Shown: piece after piece, positions 34,553 to 42,988 of the stretch
How the letters are laid out: every line of letters starts with the position of its first letter
How positions within the stretch are numbered: the first letter of the stretch is position 1
Source of the DNA: an uncultured Actinomyces sp.
GTDB taxonomy: Bacteria; Actinomycetota; Actinomycetes; Actinomycetales; Actinomycetaceae
Direction: 5' to 3'
NCBI GenBank assembly: GCA_938014245.1
Contig: CALLSD010000041.1
Location: forward strand, 1-55,475
DNA length: 55,475 nt
The notes under the pieces: model-generated
Told to the model about the DNA's origin: nothing
Database searches by the model: none
What the model saw: only the letters and a program-made list of their open reading frames with translations
Translations under genes and position numbers: made by a program

Positions 34553-36150
34553 GAGCCCGGCTCCAAACCAGCCAAAATTCTCGCCATATCCTTCTGCGTC
34601 TCAGTATTATTCTCTAGATACGTCGAATGGTTTCCAAAGGGCTGTGTGAAGGTTTGATAGCTTTTACCCCCCGTAGCGTCACCACTAATGTGTCTAAATG
34701 CTGGCATCTCTGTTGGATTCCGGCCAAAATTGATGTCAGTACCAATCCCCTGAACTATATCGCCGTGATAGGGGACAGCACTGACCCATCGGTGTCCCTC
34801 CGGCACGCGGTATTCAGCACCAAGTTGAACCCCCGAACCAGGGGAGCCAAACAGCACGAGATCATCAACCACATTGGGCTGGACATGCGATGCTGCAATC
34901 CCTGACGTTGTTGAGCCATAAGAATGACCGAGAAGAGTTAGATGTAATTTTTCCTGACTATTCCTGGGTATCACCCGAAGGCCTTCAAGGAAATTTACAA
35001 GTCTATCTGCACCAGCATTCGCACGATGCGTGTTTGCCACATTCGGGATGCTCAAAGGTGCGTCATATCCCAGCCAAGCTACTGTTGCATAACTCGATTT
35101 CCGCAGTCCCTGTGCAGCCGTAATTAATCCTTCCGATTTCGTGGTGTAATCCAGCAAATTACCCCTAACCGTCGTCCCCATTCCCGGAACAAATACGCCA
35201 ATATGCTGAGCTTCATCAAAATTACCAATACCAATAGCAACCTTGAGCCGCTCACCACTGCGATCGCATACCAACAACTTCTGCCCGCGATGGTGATCAA
35301 TGAAGTTCTTAAGCACTTTGAGATCTTCTACATCGTCAAGTGCCTTCGAATAGCGATTTGCATACGAATGTGAAGTCATTCCCAGATGCACAAGGTCGTT
35401 ATGGGTTTGACGTTCCCTATCTTCAGCTTCCGCCAGCATTCCGTCAACGAGACTACGGTTCACCCGGTCACGCGTCTTAATGTCTACTCCATCCAGATTT
35501 CCAATAATCGCTGGATACTTTTTAATTAACTCTTCCTGTTGTTGAGGGCTCAACGAACCCCACCATGCGGCAATCTGCCTGGGTTTCGAACCAGGCGGAG
35601 GAAGTTGAGCTTCTTCGTTATCCGAAGTCTGATATGCATGTTCTGCACCAGCCTCTCCGCTGTTCACTCGAGAAAAGCGAGCTTCCAGTTCACTAATAAA
35701 GGCCTCAGCGCGCGAAAGAAGGCTCGCGATCCGGGTGGAGGCGAACTGCAACGCCGGTTCATCGTCTACAAACGGATTATTTCGGCCATAAAACACCATC
35801 GGATCGCGCGGAGCTACCGCACCTGACGCAGAAATCGTAATATTCGTTGTCCGCTCAATCTCATGAATACTCGCAACATCCGCAGCGATGTCATTAATTT
35901 CATGCTCGGCCCACAAGAAAATCTCCTGTAAAGCAAGAAGGTCTTCCACCTGACGGCGGGCCGCCTCGATTCGAAAGTGCCCCTGATCACGAGCCGCACT
36001 TGCGGTAGCACCCTCAAGATCGAAACCAGCAAGAACATCCACAAAACGCTTGAGATTAGACTTGCAATCTTCTGCGGAGGCTCCCACCTGCTGTGCAAGA
36101 CTCGTGAAAACTCCAGCATTCCACTTCTGAACCTCTGACCAAGACACCAT
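34549..36150 (-). CDS. WXG-like/DUF1023 alpha/beta-hydrolase
   Basis: 533 residues. The N-terminus (SWSEVQKWNAGVFTSLAQQ, then a helical region with EGATASAARD) resembles the WXG/LXG-like heads of actinobacterial proteins linked to type VII secretion. Residues about 185-235 contain the family motif WWGSLSPQQQ and IIGNLDGVD. The hydrolase domain (about 300-533) has the nucleophile elbow LLGHSYGS (Ser410), a likely acid Asp464 in YHGDIV and His508 in GNHSTYL. That gives a complete Ser-Asp-His set for a lipase or esterase-like enzyme. Substrate unknown. It heads a four-gene, low-GC operon. No classical signal peptide is present. Confidence 0.83.
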   Translation of the reverse strand: MVSWSEVQKWNAGVFTSLAQQVGASAEDCKSNLKRFVDVLAGFDLEGATASAARDQGHFRIEAARRQVEDLLALQEIFLWAEHEINDIAADVASIHEIERTTNITISASGAVAPRDPMVFYGRNNPFVDDEPALQFASTRIASLLSRAEAFISELEARFSRVNSGEAGAEHAYQTSDNEEAQLPPPGSKPRQIAAWWGSLSPQQQEELIKKYPAIIGNLDGVDIKTRDRVNRSLVDGMLAEAEDRERQTHNDLVHLGMTSHSYANRYSKALDDVEDLKVLKNFIDHHRGQKLLVCDRSGERLKVAIGIGNFDEAQHIGVFVPGMGTTVRGNLLDYTTKSEGLITAAQGLRKSSYATVAWLGYDAPLSIPNVANTHRANAGADRLVNFLEGLRVIPRNSQEKLHLTLLGHSYGSTTSGIAASHVQPNVVDDLVLFGSPGSGVQLGAEYRVPEGHRWVSAVPYHGDIVQGIGTDINFGRNPTEMPAFRHISGDATGGKSYQTFTQPFGNHSTYLENNTETQKDMARILAGLEPGS

Positions 36151-36227
36151 CGTCGCACCTCCTCGCCGTCGTTGAGGTCAGCCCCAGCCTAACGAAGAAC
36201 GCTGATTCAGCAAGTAATTACTCGACA

Positions 36228-36722
36228 CTATTTCGATATTTGAGAAAACAACCCATCGTAGGCAATTCGCGGGCACTGGCCTCGTACCGCAATCATCCCG
36301 CATGGCTCAAAGCCATAAGCCTCCAGCGCTCGACGCATCGGCGCATTATCAAGGTGCGTATCGCAGCGCAGATACGGGACTTGCCCCACGCAAAAGTCCA
36401 TGACCACGCGAGTGACCCCGCGGCCTCGGACGCTGGCAAGGCGATGGATCACGCCATACTCATCATCGAAGTGCCAGGCCCCATCAATCTGGGAATACTC
36501 CTCTTCCGGCCCGCGAGCGAAACTAAACACCGCCAAAGGCCCCTGTTCATCACAAACAAGGAAGCACTCGCCTCGTTCAATATCCCTGAGCGCATCACTG
36601 CGGTTGGGGTAATCGCTGGGCCACTGCGTCGGGTTACCGTTCGCCCGCATGAATTCCCGAGCATGGTCAAAAGCAGACTCGATGAAATCCAGATCCTCGG
36701 AAGTGGCGGGGCGTATGAACAT
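36228..36722 (-). CDS. GNAT-family acetyltransferase
   Basis: 164 residues from the ATG at 36722 (MFIRPATSEDLDFIE is a typical GNAT start). A longer frame to 36794 exists but would collide with the divergent rarD promoter. VIHRLASVRGRGVTRVVMDF is the acetyl-CoA binding region, and DTHLDNAPMRRALEAYGFE the end motif of the fold. It has no strong ribosome site. Substrate unknown. Confidence 0.85.
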   Translation of the reverse strand: MFIRPATSEDLDFIESAFDHAREFMRANGNPTQWPSDYPNRSDALRDIERGECFLVCDEQGPLAVFSFARGPEEEYSQIDGAWHFDDEYGVIHRLASVRGRGVTRVVMDFCVGQVPYLRCDTHLDNAPMRRALEAYGFEPCGMIAVRGQCPRIAYDGLFSQISK

Positions 36723-36796
36723 GTCATCAGGGTAGCTCACACAAAAATCACACACGCCACCGGGCACCACTACACTCAAACCGTTACGCTGCACCT

Positions 36797-37738
36797 ATGG
36801 CCAGCGAACATCCCACACGAAACGAGCACTTCGGAAAATATCTTGCCTTAGGTATCGGCACTCACGTCATGTGGGGATTTTTCCCGCTGTACTTCCACCT
36901 TCTTGAACCGGCCGGCTCGCTGGAAATCATTGTTCACCGAGCGCTATGGGCCTTCATCGCCTGCTTGATTGCACTGGCTCTGACTCGCTCCCTGCCCAGA
37001 ATGTGGCGCGTGATCCGAACCCCCGCGCTCATGGCGCCACTTGCCGCCGCAGGTTTCTTGGTTGTCATCAACTGGACGACCTATATTTACGCGATCCTCA
37101 TCGGCCACACGACCGATGCCGCGCTCGGCTATTACATCAATCCCCTCTTTACGGTCGCCCTGGGGATGGTCGTTCTCCACGAGAGAATCTCGCGCCTTCA
37201 AGGTGTTGCTCTTGGCCTGGGTGTCCTCGCTGTTGCGGTCATCATCATCGGGCTCGGCCGGCTCCCGTGGATTTCGCTCGCACTTCCCGCGTCCTTCGGT
37301 CTGTACTCACTGGTGAAAAAGAAGGTCGCACTCAAGGTTGCTCCCCTCGATGGAATGGCCATTGAAACCGCGGTCGTCATCCCGATTTTAGGGATGTATT
37401 ACGCCTACCTTGTTGCCCACCAATCGACGTCATTCCATACCCTTCAGCGTGCCGGTGATGGTGCAATGTCTTGGCAGCTTCACCTGGCAATGCTCATCGG
37501 AGCGGGAATCCTGACCGTCATTCCGCTCATCACATTCGCCAAGGCATCGCAGGGACTCCCACTGGGGCTCTTGGGCTTCCTTCAGTACATTTCCCCCAGC
37601 ATCCAGCTGGTTATTGGCGTGTGCATCTTCCACGAGTACATGGAGCCGACGCGCTGGATTGCGACCGGAATTGTCTGGGTCGCTCTTGCTCTGCTCAGTG
37701 TCGACGGCGTGATCAGAATGCAACGCGCCAAGCAATAA
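36797..37738 (+). CDS. rarD: RarD/EamA-family transporter
   Basis: 313 residues with ten predicted membrane helices. The order of motifs, HVMWGFFPLYFHLL, EIIVHRALWAF, INWTTYIYAI, ALGYYINPL and YISPSIQLVIGV, identifies RarD. The substrate of RarD proteins is not settled. The ATG has no ribosome site, and a -10-like TACGCT lies 6 bases before it, so the transcript may be leaderless. The 3' end overlaps the convergent LRV gene by 26 bases. Confidence 0.92.
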   Translation: MASEHPTRNEHFGKYLALGIGTHVMWGFFPLYFHLLEPAGSLEIIVHRALWAFIACLIALALTRSLPRMWRVIRTPALMAPLAAAGFLVVINWTTYIYAILIGHTTDAALGYYINPLFTVALGMVVLHERISRLQGVALGLGVLAVAVIIIGLGRLPWISLALPASFGLYSLVKKKVALKVAPLDGMAIETAVVIPILGMYYAYLVAHQSTSFHTLQRAGDGAMSWQLHLAMLIGAGILTVIPLITFAKASQGLPLGLLGFLQYISPSIQLVIGVCIFHEYMEPTRWIATGIVWVALALLSVDGVIRMQRAKQ

Positions 37739-38291
37739 CGACGCCCACCGCGACGATAACCGCCACCACGATCCCCGCAATCACGCGGTTTCGCACGCTC
37801 TTTTCCCCGCGAGGCTTTCGCGAGCGCGTTCCGTTTGCGAAGGCCTCGAGGTCGCTGAGTGGACCGCTATTCACCGTTTCCCGCCAGCTCCAATCCACGG
37901 CTTCACCTGACGAGGCCGTGGTGGGGATAGCCGTTGGAGCGTACTGCGACGCTGTGGCTTGGGCAGGTTCAGACTGAGGCGGCTGAAGCTGCTGCGGTGC
38001 TGTTGGCGCTGCCTGGACGCCGTAATCGATGATCGGTGTCCCCGCGGCCGGGGGCATACCCATTTCGGAAGCGCTCGGGCCAATCGGCATGTTCGAGGTG
38101 TACTGAATCTGCGGTTCGAGCGTTCCCCCAGAGGAGTCAAGAATCCACTGGCGCAACTGTGGATACAGGCTGGGGTTTTTCAGCAGATGCCGACGAAGGT
38201 CAGGGCGCTCGGCCGCGAGTTGCGCCATGAGTTCAGGCGGCATCGTGGGGTCTTGAGCTTGGGCGGGTGTGATCGAATTGAGGTCGTACAT
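37713..38291 (-). CDS. Membrane protein with N-terminal leucine-rich variant (LRV) domain
   Basis: 192 residues. PPELMAQLAAERPDLRRHLL, then NPSLYPQLRQWI, is the LRV-type helical repeat seen at the N-terminus of many actinobacterial proteins. A proline/glutamine-rich linker (about 85-130) and a C-terminal membrane helix (about 169-190) follow. The domain would face the cytoplasm. Its ATG overlaps the dnaB stop as TAATG, so it is coupled to the helicase. Function unknown. Confidence 0.8.
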   Translation of the reverse strand: MYDLNSITPAQAQDPTMPPELMAQLAAERPDLRRHLLKNPSLYPQLRQWILDSSGGTLEPQIQYTSNMPIGPSASEMGMPPAAGTPIIDYGVQAAPTAPQQLQPPQSEPAQATASQYAPTAIPTTASSGEAVDWSWRETVNSGPLSDLEAFANGTRSRKPRGEKSVRNRVIAGIVVAVIVAVGVVIAWRVAF

Positions 38292-39634
38292 TAGGCGGGT
38301 TCCTCGCGAGAGGTGAAGTTCGCAAAGCGCGCCATGTGTCCTTGGAAGAGGACGCGAATTGTTCCGGTCTCACCGTTACGGTGCTTCGCCAAGATAATGT
38401 CGGCTTCGCCCGGACGATCCTCAGGATTGTAGTATTCGGGCCGGTGCAAGAGGATGATGATGTCCGCATCTTGCTCGAGTGAGCCCGATTCACGCAGGTC
38501 GCTCATCATCGGCTTCTTATCGGTTCGCGCTTCGGGACCGCGGTTCAGCTGCGCGACCGCGATGACCGGGACATCGAGGTCTTTGGCCAAAAGCTTGAGG
38601 TTTCGCGACAGAACAGAAACTTCCTGCTGACGTGATTCGACCTGCTTACCCGTTGTCATGAGCTGGAGGTAGTCCACGACGACCAGGCCCAGATTGTGCT
38701 GCTGCTTGAGTCGGTAGCATTTCGAGCGAATCTCGGTCATGGTGACATTCGCTGAGTCGTCGACGAAGATCGGGGCTTCGGAGATCTTCCCTGTCGTTTC
38801 CGAAACCTTGCGCCAATCGCGTTCGGTCATCTCGCCCTTCATCATCTTGCTCATGAAGACCGAGGACTCGGCGGAGAGCATACGCATGGCGATGTCGTTT
38901 TGGGACATTTCCAGCGAGAAGATGACCGATGTGATGTCGTGCTTGATGGAGGCGGAGCGGCAAAAATCAAGTGCCAGCGTGGACTTACCCATCGCAGGAC
39001 GCGCCGCAACGATGATCATCTGCCCGCCTCGCAGACCACCGGTCATTCGATCAAGGTCGACAAATCCGGTGGGGACGCCGGCGACCTTGCCCTGGTTGAG
39101 TTCGATCTTTTCGAGCTCGGTGAGGATGTTTTCGGACATCTCGGCCATCGACACATAGTCGGTTTGCGCTTGGCGTTCTGCGACGGCGAAGATCTCCGCC
39201 TGTGCTTTGTCGACGATTTCATCGACATCGCCACCGGCGTCCGCGTAACCGAGTTGGACGACTCGCGTGCCCGCAGTGACGAGGCGACGCAAGATCGCGC
39301 GCTCTTTCACGATTCGCGCGTAGTAGCCCGCGTTTGCTGCGGTAGGAACCGATGCGATCAGGCTGTGGATGTACGAGGCCCCGCCAACTCTTGACAGATC
39401 GCCTTGCCTTTGGAGTTCGCCAACGACTGTCACTGCGTCCGCGGGTTCGCCTCGGCCCATGAGGTCGATGATCGTGTTGTGAATGATTTCGTGGGCAGGC
39501 TTGTAGTAGTCACTTCCACGAATTTCTTCACTGACATCGGTGATTGCTTCTTTGGAGAGCATCATGGAACCCAAGACGGACATCTCTGCGTCGATGTCTT
39601 GGGGTGGGGTGCGATCGAAGTCTTCCGATGCCAT
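38291..39634 (-). CDS. dnaB: Replicative DNA helicase DnaB
   Basis: 447 residues from the ATG at 39634 behind GAGGAGAG; a longer frame to 39715 lacks support. The N-terminal primase-binding domain contains PPQDIDAEMSVLGSMM. The RecA-like motor has Walker A AARPAMGKSTLAL, Walker B VVVDYLQLM, and the C-terminal RGPEARTDKKPMMSDLRESG and ADIIILLHRPEYY. No intein interrupts it. It is divergent from the MATE gene, with a cluster of DnaA-box-like sequences between them. Confidence 0.97.
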   Translation of the reverse strand: MASEDFDRTPPQDIDAEMSVLGSMMLSKEAITDVSEEIRGSDYYKPAHEIIHNTIIDLMGRGEPADAVTVVGELQRQGDLSRVGGASYIHSLIASVPTAANAGYYARIVKERAILRRLVTAGTRVVQLGYADAGGDVDEIVDKAQAEIFAVAERQAQTDYVSMAEMSENILTELEKIELNQGKVAGVPTGFVDLDRMTGGLRGGQMIIVAARPAMGKSTLALDFCRSASIKHDITSVIFSLEMSQNDIAMRMLSAESSVFMSKMMKGEMTERDWRKVSETTGKISEAPIFVDDSANVTMTEIRSKCYRLKQQHNLGLVVVDYLQLMTTGKQVESRQQEVSVLSRNLKLLAKDLDVPVIAVAQLNRGPEARTDKKPMMSDLRESGSLEQDADIIILLHRPEYYNPEDRPGEADIILAKHRNGETGTIRVLFQGHMARFANFTSREEPA

Positions 39635-39666
39635 GTGTGAAGCTCTCCTCAGGCGAATCGTACGCA

Positions 39667-40094
39667 TGTGGATGGGAATTAAACGCAAAGCGCGTACACG
39701 CGAGCCTACTGCCAAGCGAGCGCCACTGCCACTCTCAAGTTCAACACGAATGTGGACGGATTGTGGATACTCTGTGGATAGCGCCGCGTGTCTTCCACAT
39801 GACCTGTGGATGAAGCGTCTTTCACAAGCCTATTCTCAGCTTGCCTTCAGTTTGGGCTTTCCTCAGAAAGCCGCCATTTTCCGAGTATGATCTTTCCACA
39901 GATGTGTACACAGTCTGTGGATAAAAAGTGGAGGGACAATCAGTGGATAGCGCCGATCAGCGAAAAGACATGTCTCAATCGCAGATTGAAGGTTTACCTG
40001 AGTCACAACTCGCAATCCACAACCAGACTGCATCAACTGCACAAGAGTGCTCTGAACAGGCTTTATCCACAGATGAATCCACTTCCGTGGATAA
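39667..40094. other. Cluster of DnaA-box-like sequences between dnaB and the MATE gene
   Basis: Two perfect TTATCCACA boxes (39916-39924 reverse, 40063-40071 forward) and about nine relatives lie within 430 bases. Relatives with one mismatch are at 39762, 39773, 39805 and 40086. Those with two mismatches are at 39667, 39751, 39791, 39892, 39942 and 40013. Most are in reverse orientation. The cluster covers the gene-free stretch 39635-39942 and runs into the poorly conserved 5' end of the MATE gene. Nothing else is seen in that gap. No strongly AT-rich unwinding region is evident. Confidence 0.75.
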
Positions 40095-41532
40095 ACCGAC
40101 ACTCACTGACGCATTCGAGGATATTTCCAGCACTTCCCCAGTTAAGCGCGATGAATCCGCACAAACTCACAGCAAAAAGCCCAGCCTGACACGCCAAATC
40201 CTCTCCCTCGCAATCCCCACTCTGGGTGCAACAATTGCGCAGCCGCTTTTCCTCACGATCGACTCCGCAATGGTTGGTCACCTCGGCGCCGAAAAAATCG
40301 CCGGCATGTCACTTGCCATGATCGTGATCAACACGGTCTACGGCATGTCGATCTTCTTGGCCTACTCGACCACCGCCGAAACCGCCCAGGCAATGGGAGC
40401 CGGAAACGAGCGACGCGCCCGCGAGCTCGGCGTCCACGCCATGTGGCTGGCCGCCATCATCGGCATCACTCTGGCTGGAGTTCTCGCACTCATCGGCACT
40501 CCCCTCTTGCGCGCACTGGGAGCCGCCGAGGAAATCATGCCCTATGCCTCGTCATTCCTGCACGCATCACTGCCAGGGCTTGCGGCATCGCTGATCACCA
40601 TGGCCGCCACCGGAGTTTTGCGCGGAATGAAGGACACCACTACCCCACTCATCGCCGCAGGAGTCGGTGCCCTCCTCAACGTCGGCCTCAATGCATTCCT
40701 CATCTATGGGATCAATCTGGGAATCGTCGGCAGCGGAATTGGAACCTCGATCGTTTCAACCATCATGGCCATCAGCTTGGTCGCAATCCTCGCCCGCCCC
40801 GCACGAGCCGCGGGTGTCTCTTTGCGTCCGTCACTGACGGGAATTCGCCAATCCGCGCGCGTCGGTGGTCCTCTCCTGGCACGCTCGGTCGCAATTCGCC
40901 TGGCCTTCCTCACCTCGATCTGGAGCGCGACGACGATCAGCGTCAACGGCCTCGCGGCCTACCAAGTCGTCATGTCCGCCTGGCAAATCCCGCTCTTCCT
41001 TCTCGATTCCCTTGCTATCGCCTCGCAAACTCTGGTCGGATTCGCCATCGGTTCGGGGGATCGCTCGCAACTGCGCACCCTGCTCCGCACCCTCTCGTGG
41101 TGGGGAATCGGAGCGGGTGTCATCATCGGCGCGCTCACAGCTTCCCTTTCCCCGTGGATCCCTTCCTTCTTCGTTTCCGAGGCCGTCGTCCGTCACATGG
41201 CGATCCCCGCGGTCATCGTCAATGCGGTCTTCTTCCCCGCACAATCACACGCATTCCTGCTCGACGGTGTCTTGATCGGTGCGGGGCGCGGAGCTTCCTT
41301 GGCAAAGGCAGCATTCCTCAACCTCGCGATCCTGCTTCCCGCGCTGTGGGGATTTACGCTTCTTCGGCCCTACCTGAGTGAGACCGCGGCGGTAGCGGTA
41401 CTCATTGGTTTGGTAACCGGCTTGTACATGGTGACTCGAGCGATCACGAACTCGTGGATCACGTGGTTTTCGCCGCGAAATGTGCTTATTCCACGGAATG
41501 ATTCACTCGCTCCATCGCAGGCCGCAGTGTGA
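39943..41532 (+). CDS. MATE-family efflux protein
   Basis: 529 residues from a GTG at 39943, chosen because GGAGG lies 8 bases upstream. The first roughly 80 residues are hydrophilic and of low complexity. The conserved part starts at LTRQILSLAIPTLGATIAQP and has 12 predicted helices, with TIDSAMVGHLGAEKIAGMS and MGAGNERRARELG typical of the DinF branch. It would be a cation-driven exporter of organic cations or similar compounds. The odd N-terminus coincides with the DnaA-box cluster, so DNA-level constraint may shape it. A later start near residue 75 would also suit the family. Confidence 0.9.
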   Translation: MDSADQRKDMSQSQIEGLPESQLAIHNQTASTAQECSEQALSTDESTSVDKPTLTDAFEDISSTSPVKRDESAQTHSKKPSLTRQILSLAIPTLGATIAQPLFLTIDSAMVGHLGAEKIAGMSLAMIVINTVYGMSIFLAYSTTAETAQAMGAGNERRARELGVHAMWLAAIIGITLAGVLALIGTPLLRALGAAEEIMPYASSFLHASLPGLAASLITMAATGVLRGMKDTTTPLIAAGVGALLNVGLNAFLIYGINLGIVGSGIGTSIVSTIMAISLVAILARPARAAGVSLRPSLTGIRQSARVGGPLLARSVAIRLAFLTSIWSATTISVNGLAAYQVVMSAWQIPLFLLDSLAIASQTLVGFAIGSGDRSQLRTLLRTLSWWGIGAGVIIGALTASLSPWIPSFFVSEAVVRHMAIPAVIVNAVFFPAQSHAFLLDGVLIGAGRGASLAKAAFLNLAILLPALWGFTLLRPYLSETAAVAVLIGLVTGLYMVTRAITNSWITWFSPRNVLIPRNDSLAPSQAAV

Positions 41533-41542
41533 TTCACCGCTC

Positions 41543-41571
41543 GTGACAGGAAGCTGAAAAAACGCTAGACT
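41543..41571 (+). promoter_or_regulatory. Promoter of the rpsF operon
   Basis: GTGACA (41543-41548) and TAGACT (41566-41571) are separated by exactly 17 bases and lie directly after the MATE stop. The predicted transcript would start near 41578, giving a leader of about 150 bases. Confidence 0.75.
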
Positions 41572-41577
41572 TGGACG

Positions 41578-41731
41578 CTGGACTGTTTCCACCCACCCGG
41601 GATGGAACTCAGTCTCGCGGACACCCATGTGTCCGTGTGCAAAAGCCGGTGGAACTCCGGTGATTGCAACGCATGACCCTCCTGTCACGGAAATACCGTG
41701 ACCGCGAAGACCACAGGAGGTGGGTATCAAC
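41578..41731 (+). ncRNA. Structured 5' leader of rpsF, candidate S6:S18 autoregulatory RNA
   Basis: Three hairpins can be drawn: GGACAC/GTGTCC (41619-41634), CCGG/CCGG with outer GCAA/TTGC (around 41640-41667), and GTCACGG/CCGTGAC (41684-41702) just before the AGGAGG ribosome site. In many bacteria the S6:S18 complex represses its own operon through an rpsF-leader hairpin. The second hairpin offers a CCG element of that type. Assignment to that RNA family is inference. Confidence 0.45.
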
Positions 41732-42022
41732 GTGCGTGAATACGAACTGATGGTGATCCTCGATCCTTCGATCGACGAGCGCACCGTCGCCCCGCAGATG
41801 GAGAAGTACCTCGAGCAGGTCACCGCTAACGGCGGCTCCGTCGAAAAGGTCGACATCTGGGGCAAGCGTCGTCTTGCCTACGACATTCTCAAGCGTTCCG
41901 AGGGTATCTACGTTGTCATCAACATGACGACCACCCCCGAAATTGCGCTGGAAATCAACCGCTTGATGACTCTGAACGAGTCCATCCTGCGCACGAAGCT
42001 CCTGCGTCCGGACGCCCACTGA
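41732..42022 (+). CDS. rpsF: 30S ribosomal protein S6
   Basis: 96 residues from the GTG at 41732 (VREYELMVILDP). An in-frame GTG at 41720 overlaps the AGGAGG ribosome site and is unlikely. The rest (KVDIWGKRRLAYDI, GIYVVIN, LNESILRTKLLRPD) is standard S6. First gene of rpsF-ssb-rpsR-rplI. Confidence 0.97.
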   Translation: MREYELMVILDPSIDERTVAPQMEKYLEQVTANGGSVEKVDIWGKRRLAYDILKRSEGIYVVINMTTTPEIALEINRLMTLNESILRTKLLRPDAH

Positions 42023-42071
42023 CCTTCGCTCACCTGAGCAATCACCTCACACAGCCCACCAAGGAGATCCA

Positions 42072-42635
42072 ATGGCTGGAGAAACCGTCATCACGATCAT
42101 TGGCAATTTGACCAATGATCCGGAACTGCGTTGGACGCAGAGCGGAGCACCCGTCGCCGACTTCACGGTGGCATCCACCCCGCGTTCCTTCGACCGCCAA
42201 AGCGGCGAATGGAAGGACGGGGAAACCCTGTTCATGCGCTGCTCCGTCTGGCGCGAAATGGCTGAAAATGTCGGCGAATCCCTGCGAAAGGGAATGCGCG
42301 TCATTGTCACCGGTCGCCTCGTGCAGCGCTCTTTCGAAACCCGTGAGGGCGAACGCCGTACCGTCGTCGAACTTCAGGTCGAAGAAGTCGGCCCCTCACT
42401 GCGTCGCGCAAAAGCACAGGTCACCCGCACGGGCGGCCAGGCCTCGGCAGGTGCACCCCAGGGAGGCTACTCCCAGGGCGGCGGATACGGACAGCAGCAG
42501 GGCTACGGAAACCAAGGTGGTTACTCGCAGAGCCAGGCCAGCTACGGCGCACCTGCCGGCGGTTCCCAAGACGATCCATGGCGCACATCCGATTCCGGTG
42601 CTGCGACCTCTTTCGCCGAGGACCCGCCCTTCTAA
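42072..42635 (+). CDS. ssb: Single-stranded DNA-binding protein
   Basis: 187 residues. The OB fold occupies residues about 1-110 (TVITIIGNLTNDPELRWTQS, FMRCSVWREMAENV, GMRVIVTGRL). A glycine/glutamine-rich linker follows, and the acidic tip FAEDPPF recruits replication and repair partners. Start ATG behind AAGGAGATCC. Confidence 0.97.
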   Translation: MAGETVITIIGNLTNDPELRWTQSGAPVADFTVASTPRSFDRQSGEWKDGETLFMRCSVWREMAENVGESLRKGMRVIVTGRLVQRSFETREGERRTVVELQVEEVGPSLRRAKAQVTRTGGQASAGAPQGGYSQGGGYGQQQGYGNQGGYSQSQASYGAPAGGSQDDPWRTSDSGAATSFAEDPPF

Positions 42636-42724
42636 ATAGCACCGCGCGCCAAGTAACCGGCGCACACACGTGCTGAACACATGCTTGGGAGCGTTCACTC
42701 GCTCAGATCATCAAGGAGAACATC

Positions 42725-42967
42725 ATGGCGAAGCCTCAACTTCGCAATAAGCCCATCAAGAAGAAGGCCAACCCGCTGAAGTCGGCCAAGATCGAATCGA
42801 TCGACTACAAGGACACCGCTCTGCTGCGTAAGTTCATCTCGGACCGCGGCAAGATCCGCGCTCGCCGCGTCACCGGTGTCTCCGTCCAGGAGCAGCGTCG
42901 CATTGCTCGCGCCGTCAAGAACGCACGCGAAATGGCTCTGCTGCCCTACACCTCTACCGGCCGCTGA
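42725..42967 (+). CDS. rpsR: 30S ribosomal protein S18
   Basis: 80 residues; ESIDYKDTALLRKFISDRGK and RRVTGVSVQEQRRIARAVKN are the S18 core. It lacks the four cysteines of the zinc-binding S18 type, so it is the zinc-independent form. AAGGAG lies upstream of the ATG. It binds next to S6 on the 30S platform. Confidence 0.96.
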   Translation: MAKPQLRNKPIKKKANPLKSAKIESIDYKDTALLRKFISDRGKIRARRVTGVSVQEQRRIARAVKNAREMALLPYTSTGR

Positions 42968-42988
42968 TTCGAAGGGAAGGACTGAAAA

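Noticed and set aside
39635..40094. Calling the DnaA-box cluster the chromosomal oriC
   Set aside because: dnaA, dnaN and an AT-rich unwinding region are not seen, and the actinobacterial origin normally lies between dnaA and dnaN. I keep it as a cluster of unknown role.
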